Shown: positions 32,468-35,714 of the stretch, piece after piece
Numbering within the stretch: the first letter of the stretch is position 1
Layout of the letters: each line of letters begins with the position of its first letter
Assembly (NCBI GenBank): GCA_938003985.1
Contig: CALKWZ010000018.1
Span: 1 to 35,714 of the forward strand
Origin: an uncultured Verrucomicrobiota bacterium
GTDB taxonomy: Bacteria > Verrucomicrobiota > Kiritimatiellia > CAIQIC01 > Lenti-01
DNA length: 35,714 nt
Direction of reading: 5' to 3'
Position numbers and translations under genes: made by a program
Notes under the pieces: model-generated
Databases searched by the model: none
What the model was told of the DNA's origin: nothing
The model's input: only the letters and a program-made list of their open reading frames with translations

Positions 32468-33979
32468 ATGGCGACGTCGGCGCTCCAGATGATCTACGCG
32501 AAGAACGTGGTGTCCCGGACGGTGCAAGGCACCTTCCAGGAGCTGGCGTTCGCCGTGCGCGTGCGCAACGTCGGCTTCGGCAAGCGGGTGGCGATCCAGT
32601 GGTGCGGGGAAGACGGCGCCTGGCGCGAAACGCCCGCGGAATACCGCGCGCCGCTGCCGGACGGCGACGAAGTCTGGGTGGCGGAACTGGCCGTGCCGCT
32701 GGCGAAACATTCGGCGATCCCGGGGAATATCCAGTTCGCGGCGCGCCTCGAGCACGACGGGCAAACGCACTGGGACAGCCGGCACGGGCAGAACTACCAG
32801 GCCGACGCGGATTCGGGCGTCATCGTGTTCGAGCCGGCGGACGTGCGCGTGGTCGGTTGCGCGCCGCAGCTGCCGGACGGGCTGGTGTCGCTGCCGCTGG
32901 AGATCGCGGTGCGGCAGGAAGCGGAGCCGGAAGCGGTGACGGTGCATTGGACCACGGACGGCTGGAACACGCAGCAGGCCGCGCCGGCCTATTTCCGGCG
33001 CCACCACTGGGACCGGACGTGCGGCAGCAACGCGCGCAATCCCAACCGCTACGGCTGGGCGGTCTGGGCCGCCCGGTTGCCGCTGCGGCACGCCTACCGC
33101 GTGGAATTCGCCGTCGAATGCCGCACGAAGCGCGGCGTGGTCTGGGACAACCGCGGCGGCCTGAACTACCGCGCGCAGCACGGCACGCTCAAAGTCCTGA
33201 CGCTGAATCTGCATACCTACCAGGAGGACGACCAGCTCGCGAAATTCGCGACGGTCGCCCGCGCGATCCGCGAGCGCCGGATCGACCTGGTCTGCCTGCA
33301 GGAAGTGGGCGAGCACTGGAACGACGGCGCGGGCGACTGGGCGTCGAACGCGGCGCGGATCATCAACGAGAACCTGCCGGCGCCTTACCATCTGCACGCG
33401 GACTGGTCGCACCTGGGGTTCGACAAGTTCCGCGAGGGCGTGGCGATCCTGAGCCGGCATCCGTTCGTTTTCACCGATGCGGGCTACGTCTCCGACTCGA
33501 CGGATCCCTACGACATCCACGCGCGGAAGATCGCGATGGCGCAGGTGCGCGTGCCGTACGTGGGGCTGGTCAACGTCTTCAGCGCGCACCTGAGCTGGCC
33601 GAGCGGCGGGTTCCATCCGCAGTTCGAGCGCCTGCAGGCCTGGGTGGCGGAGAAGCAGGCGCCGGAGGTGGCCGCCACGCTGGTGTGCGGCGATTTCAAC
33701 GTGCCGGCCGGCGGCGAAGCCTACCGGACGGTCGTGGACACGGGCGAATTCGAGGACCAGTACCTCAAGATCGCGAATCCGCCGGCGTTCCAGAAGGTGT
33801 TCCGCGCGCGGACGCCGGGGGCGCTGGACGCGCTGGCGGGCGACGGGCGCATCGACTACCTGTGGCTGCGCAACGGCGGCGGCCTGCGGGCGATCGCCGC
33901 GGAGGAGCTGTTCACGGCGGGGCGCTACGGACGGGTGTCCGACCACACGGGCTATTGCGTGGAATTCGAGGTGCGATGA
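32468..33979 (+). CDS. Endonuclease/exonuclease/phosphatase (EEP) enzyme with N-terminal carbohydrate-binding-like modules
   Basis: This 503-residue protein lacks a signal peptide, so it should be cytoplasmic. Residues about 15-118 resemble a CBM21-type module (VGFGKRVAIQWCGEDGAW, then HWDSRHGQNYQ) and about 135-238 look like a second, related one (VTVHWTTDGWNT, WDNRGGLNYR). The EEP catalytic domain (about 240-503) has all its motifs: Asn247, LQEV with Glu279, SAHLS with His374, GDFN with Asp409 and Asn411, RIDYLW with Asp463, and SDH with Asp492 and His493. These residues bind magnesium and cleave phosphodiesters or phosphomonoesters. The substrate could be nucleic acid, lipid or sugar phosphate. 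The PLD-type gene 121 bases downstream also begins with a beta-rich module, which suggests a joint role. Confidence 0.85.
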   Translation: MATSALQMIYAKNVVSRTVQGTFQELAFAVRVRNVGFGKRVAIQWCGEDGAWRETPAEYRAPLPDGDEVWVAELAVPLAKHSAIPGNIQFAARLEHDGQTHWDSRHGQNYQADADSGVIVFEPADVRVVGCAPQLPDGLVSLPLEIAVRQEAEPEAVTVHWTTDGWNTQQAAPAYFRRHHWDRTCGSNARNPNRYGWAVWAARLPLRHAYRVEFAVECRTKRGVVWDNRGGLNYRAQHGTLKVLTLNLHTYQEDDQLAKFATVARAIRERRIDLVCLQEVGEHWNDGAGDWASNAARIINENLPAPYHLHADWSHLGFDKFREGVAILSRHPFVFTDAGYVSDSTDPYDIHARKIAMAQVRVPYVGLVNVFSAHLSWPSGGFHPQFERLQAWVAEKQAPEVAATLVCGDFNVPAGGEAYRTVVDTGEFEDQYLKIANPPAFQKVFRARTPGALDALAGDGRIDYLWLRNGGGLRAIAAEELFTAGRYGRVSDHTGYCVEFEVR

Positions 33980-33990
33980 AAGGCAGATCT

Positions 33991-34074
33991 CCAACCCCCC
34001 GACGGGGTCGTCGGGGGCTCCAAAGACAAGAAGTCCGCGGCCGTTTGGAGCCGGGACGACCTCGTCCCGGTTGG
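33991..34074. repeat. Inverted pair of hairpin elements (REP/BIME-like)
   Basis: Two elements face each other. Each is CCAACC, then a palindrome, then GGCTCCAAA, the second copy being on the opposite strand. Hairpin one pairs CCCCCGACG (33996-34004) with CGTCGGGGG (34009-34017). Hairpin two pairs CCGGGACG (34051-34058) with CGTCCCGG (34063-34070). The flanks CCAACC/GGTTGG (33991-33996, 34069-34074) and GGCTCCAAA/TTTGGAGCC (34016-34024, 34044-34052) are conserved while stem bases differ in a compensated way. Confidence 0.75.
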
Positions 34075-34100
34075 GCGAGGCATTGATCGGAACCCGACGC

Positions 34101-35711
34101 ATGGAATTCGCCGAACAATACGCCGCGCCGACCGAAGCCATCCTCGGCCCGCTCTATCCGCGCCGGAACGAGTTCAAGGAGCTGTTCTACCTGCGCTGGG
34201 GGCGCATCCGTTTCCGCGTGGACTGGGGCGGGGAAATGAACGTGAAGGTGGTCCTCAAGGTGTTCCACGAGGACGGCACGTTCGAGCAGTACCTGGCGCA
34301 CACGGATCCGTGCGGGGGCGAATGGAACCGGCACTGGCGCGAGACGCGCGATTTCTTCGTCCATCCGCAGCCGCTGCACCAGGGGCGCGTCACCTGCGTG
34401 AAGTTTTCCTATATCCTGCACCTCCATGGCCGGTCGATCCCGTCGCGGCTCGAATACGTTTTCATGGACGGGCCCGAATTCCGGAACGAAGGCGAGGTGC
34501 GGCGGCACGTCAGCGAGCAGTGGGCCACGCCGAACCCGTACCGCACGCACGAGGTGGACGCCGGCGCGCTCCAGCGCGACGTGGACTGGATGAACCACCA
34601 CGTCGAATCGCTGGGCGTGGTGCCGAAATTCACCAAGGGGCAGGCGTGGCATCCGTACCACCCCAAGCGCTATCTGCACGACCTGATCGACACGATGATC
34701 TGGCGGCGCCAGACCCAGCCGGGGCGGCCGTGCGGGATCAAGGTCTGCGTGGACTGCATCGACGACGGCGATTTCATCCGCCACCTGATCCACGCGCACC
34801 GCAGCGGCGTGCCGGTGCAGGTCATCGTGGACTGGCGCAAGATGACGCTGACCAACAGCGGCAACTACCTCGACCTGAAGCGGTCGGGCATCGAGCTGCT
34901 GGGCGAGGTTTGCACCACGCGCGACCCCTTGGCCGAAGTGGCCACGGACATGCACAACAAGTTCGTGATCTTCGGCGACGAAGACGCCATCGTGGGCTCC
35001 TTCAACATCACCTTCGACCGCTGGGGCAGCAACTGGGAATCGGGGATGACGTTCAAGTCGTTCGGCGTCTGCCGGCTGCTGGACAATATTTTCCAGGCGT
35101 GCCGGGGCGGGGTGATCCAGCGCTACGGGGTGGATCCGCTGGCGCCGTTCAACCTGCTGTACACCTTCGGGCGGACGGCGATGCTGAACGGCGGCTATTA
35201 CCGTCCGCACCAGGCGATCCTGGCCGAGATCAACCGCGCGCGGCATTCGATCCACCTGTGCCTGTTCCTGATCGGCGAGCTGCGCGGGGAGCACGGCGAC
35301 AGCGTGGTCGACGCGCTGATCGCGGCGAAGCACCGCGGCGTCTACGTGCGGATCGTCCTCAACGGCCATCTGGCGTGGCAGGGCGATCCGGGCCGCGAGC
35401 GCAGCTGGCACGAGGAGCTGCAGCGCCCGCTGCTGCCCGCGGTGCGGCGCCTGCAGGAGGCAGGCATCGCCATCGCGCTGGTCTACGGCGTCCACGACCG
35501 CCCCGTGCCGTATTCGCCGGTGCACTCCAAGCAGTGCGTCATCGACGAGCAGATCGTCCTCGACGGCAGTTTCAACTGGTACAACACCTCGACGCTGTCG
35601 CACGACTTGATGGTCGTGCTGAACCACCGCGACGTCGCGCGGCTCTATCTCGAGGAGGCGCGCCAGATCCTCGAAGGCTTCCGCGTCGTCTGGATCAGCC
35701 TCGCGCGCTGA
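34101..35711 (+). CDS. Phospholipase D-like protein with two HKD motifs and N-terminal beta module
   Basis: This 536-residue protein has no signal peptide. Residues about 25-130 form a beta- and Trp-rich module (FYLRWGRIRFRVDWGG, VKVVLKVFHEDGTFEQYL) comparable to those of the neighbouring EEP protein. Two PLD catalytic motifs follow. HKD1 has His285 and Lys287, then GSFN (299-302). HKD2 has His475, Lys477 and Asp482, then GSFN (489-492). In HKD1 the Asp position is Gly292, with Asp293 one place later. The enzyme should form a covalent phospho-His intermediate and cleave phosphodiesters in lipids or nucleic acids, or make transfers as cardiolipin synthases do. No transmembrane helices are seen, which argues against a typical cardiolipin synthase. 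ATG 34101 is preferred to the upstream TTG 34071, which reads out of the repeat element. Confidence 0.88.
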   Translation: MEFAEQYAAPTEAILGPLYPRRNEFKELFYLRWGRIRFRVDWGGEMNVKVVLKVFHEDGTFEQYLAHTDPCGGEWNRHWRETRDFFVHPQPLHQGRVTCVKFSYILHLHGRSIPSRLEYVFMDGPEFRNEGEVRRHVSEQWATPNPYRTHEVDAGALQRDVDWMNHHVESLGVVPKFTKGQAWHPYHPKRYLHDLIDTMIWRRQTQPGRPCGIKVCVDCIDDGDFIRHLIHAHRSGVPVQVIVDWRKMTLTNSGNYLDLKRSGIELLGEVCTTRDPLAEVATDMHNKFVIFGDEDAIVGSFNITFDRWGSNWESGMTFKSFGVCRLLDNIFQACRGGVIQRYGVDPLAPFNLLYTFGRTAMLNGGYYRPHQAILAEINRARHSIHLCLFLIGELRGEHGDSVVDALIAAKHRGVYVRIVLNGHLAWQGDPGRERSWHEELQRPLLPAVRRLQEAGIAIALVYGVHDRPVPYSPVHSKQCVIDEQIVLDGSFNWYNTSTLSHDLMVVLNHRDVARLYLEEARQILEGFRVVWISLAR

Positions 35712-35714
35712 CGC

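Noticed and set aside
34101..35711. Cardiolipin synthase
   Set aside because: Two HKD motifs fit, but there are no N-terminal transmembrane helices and the N-terminus is a beta-rich module.

Overview
The window is a GC-rich (about two-thirds G+C by eye), gene-dense chromosomal segment from a diderm bacterium. LPS-core and Lpt export genes, an OmpP1/FadL porin, a NodT-type outer-membrane factor and lipoprotein signals all point to an outer membrane. The mixture of NHL, thrombospondin-3-like, InlB-like and VCBS modules in very large secreted proteins, together with HPr kinase and a PTS lacking permeases, suggests the PVC superphylum, possibly Kiritimatiellota. This placement is inference; no rRNA gene is present. 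No phage, transposon, tRNA or CRISPR array was seen.

Layout. Positions 1-3849 (minus): an operon of a small membrane protein, a half-size ferritin-like protein and an SGNH hydrolase that runs off the left edge, preceded by a GT-C-like membrane protein. Positions 3937-6440 (plus): a GT4 glycosyltransferase and a FadL-family porin followed by a clear terminator. Positions 6741-14855 (plus): a secreted NHL protein and a 2113-residue secreted protein with four 150-aa repeats, VCBS blades and two caspase-like domains, one with a His/Cys dyad and one without it. Positions 15075-23437 (plus): an envelope and regulatory superoperon hldD-kdsA-lptC-lptA-lptB-hpf-hprK-ptsH-ptsI, then metK with its own promoter and a terminator. 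Positions 23545-25664: a PBP5-type carboxypeptidase and queA. Positions 25751-31244: a TetR-controlled export operon (regulator, HlyD-type lipoprotein, ABC ATPase, ABC-2 permease, outer-membrane factor) ending in a small zincin. Positions 31467-32387 (minus): an M48 lipoprotein protease. Positions 32468-35711 (plus): two cytoplasmic phosphodiesterase-type enzymes, an EEP nuclease/phosphatase and a two-HKD PLD protein, each with a beta-rich N-terminal module that looks carbohydrate-binding.

How it fits together. HldD and KdsA make LPS inner-core precursors and LptC/A/B move finished LPS outward. Hpf, HprK, HPr and EI form a stress and regulatory block often found beside lpt genes. The tetR operon forms a complete tripartite pump whose operator is an 18-bp palindrome lying exactly between the -35 and -10 boxes.

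The main unusual signals are: (1) the tandem active/inactive caspase-like modules in the giant protein; (2) a recurring promoter geometry (-35 TTGCNN, 17-18 bp, -10 TAnnnn) ending 6-8 nt before seven start codons, implying leaderless mRNAs; (3) a 31-bp-period array of three palindromes at 31273-31360; (4) an inverted pair of covarying hairpin elements at 33991-34074; (5) the module-fused EEP/PLD gene pair; and (6) a possible structured RNA at 14870-14988.
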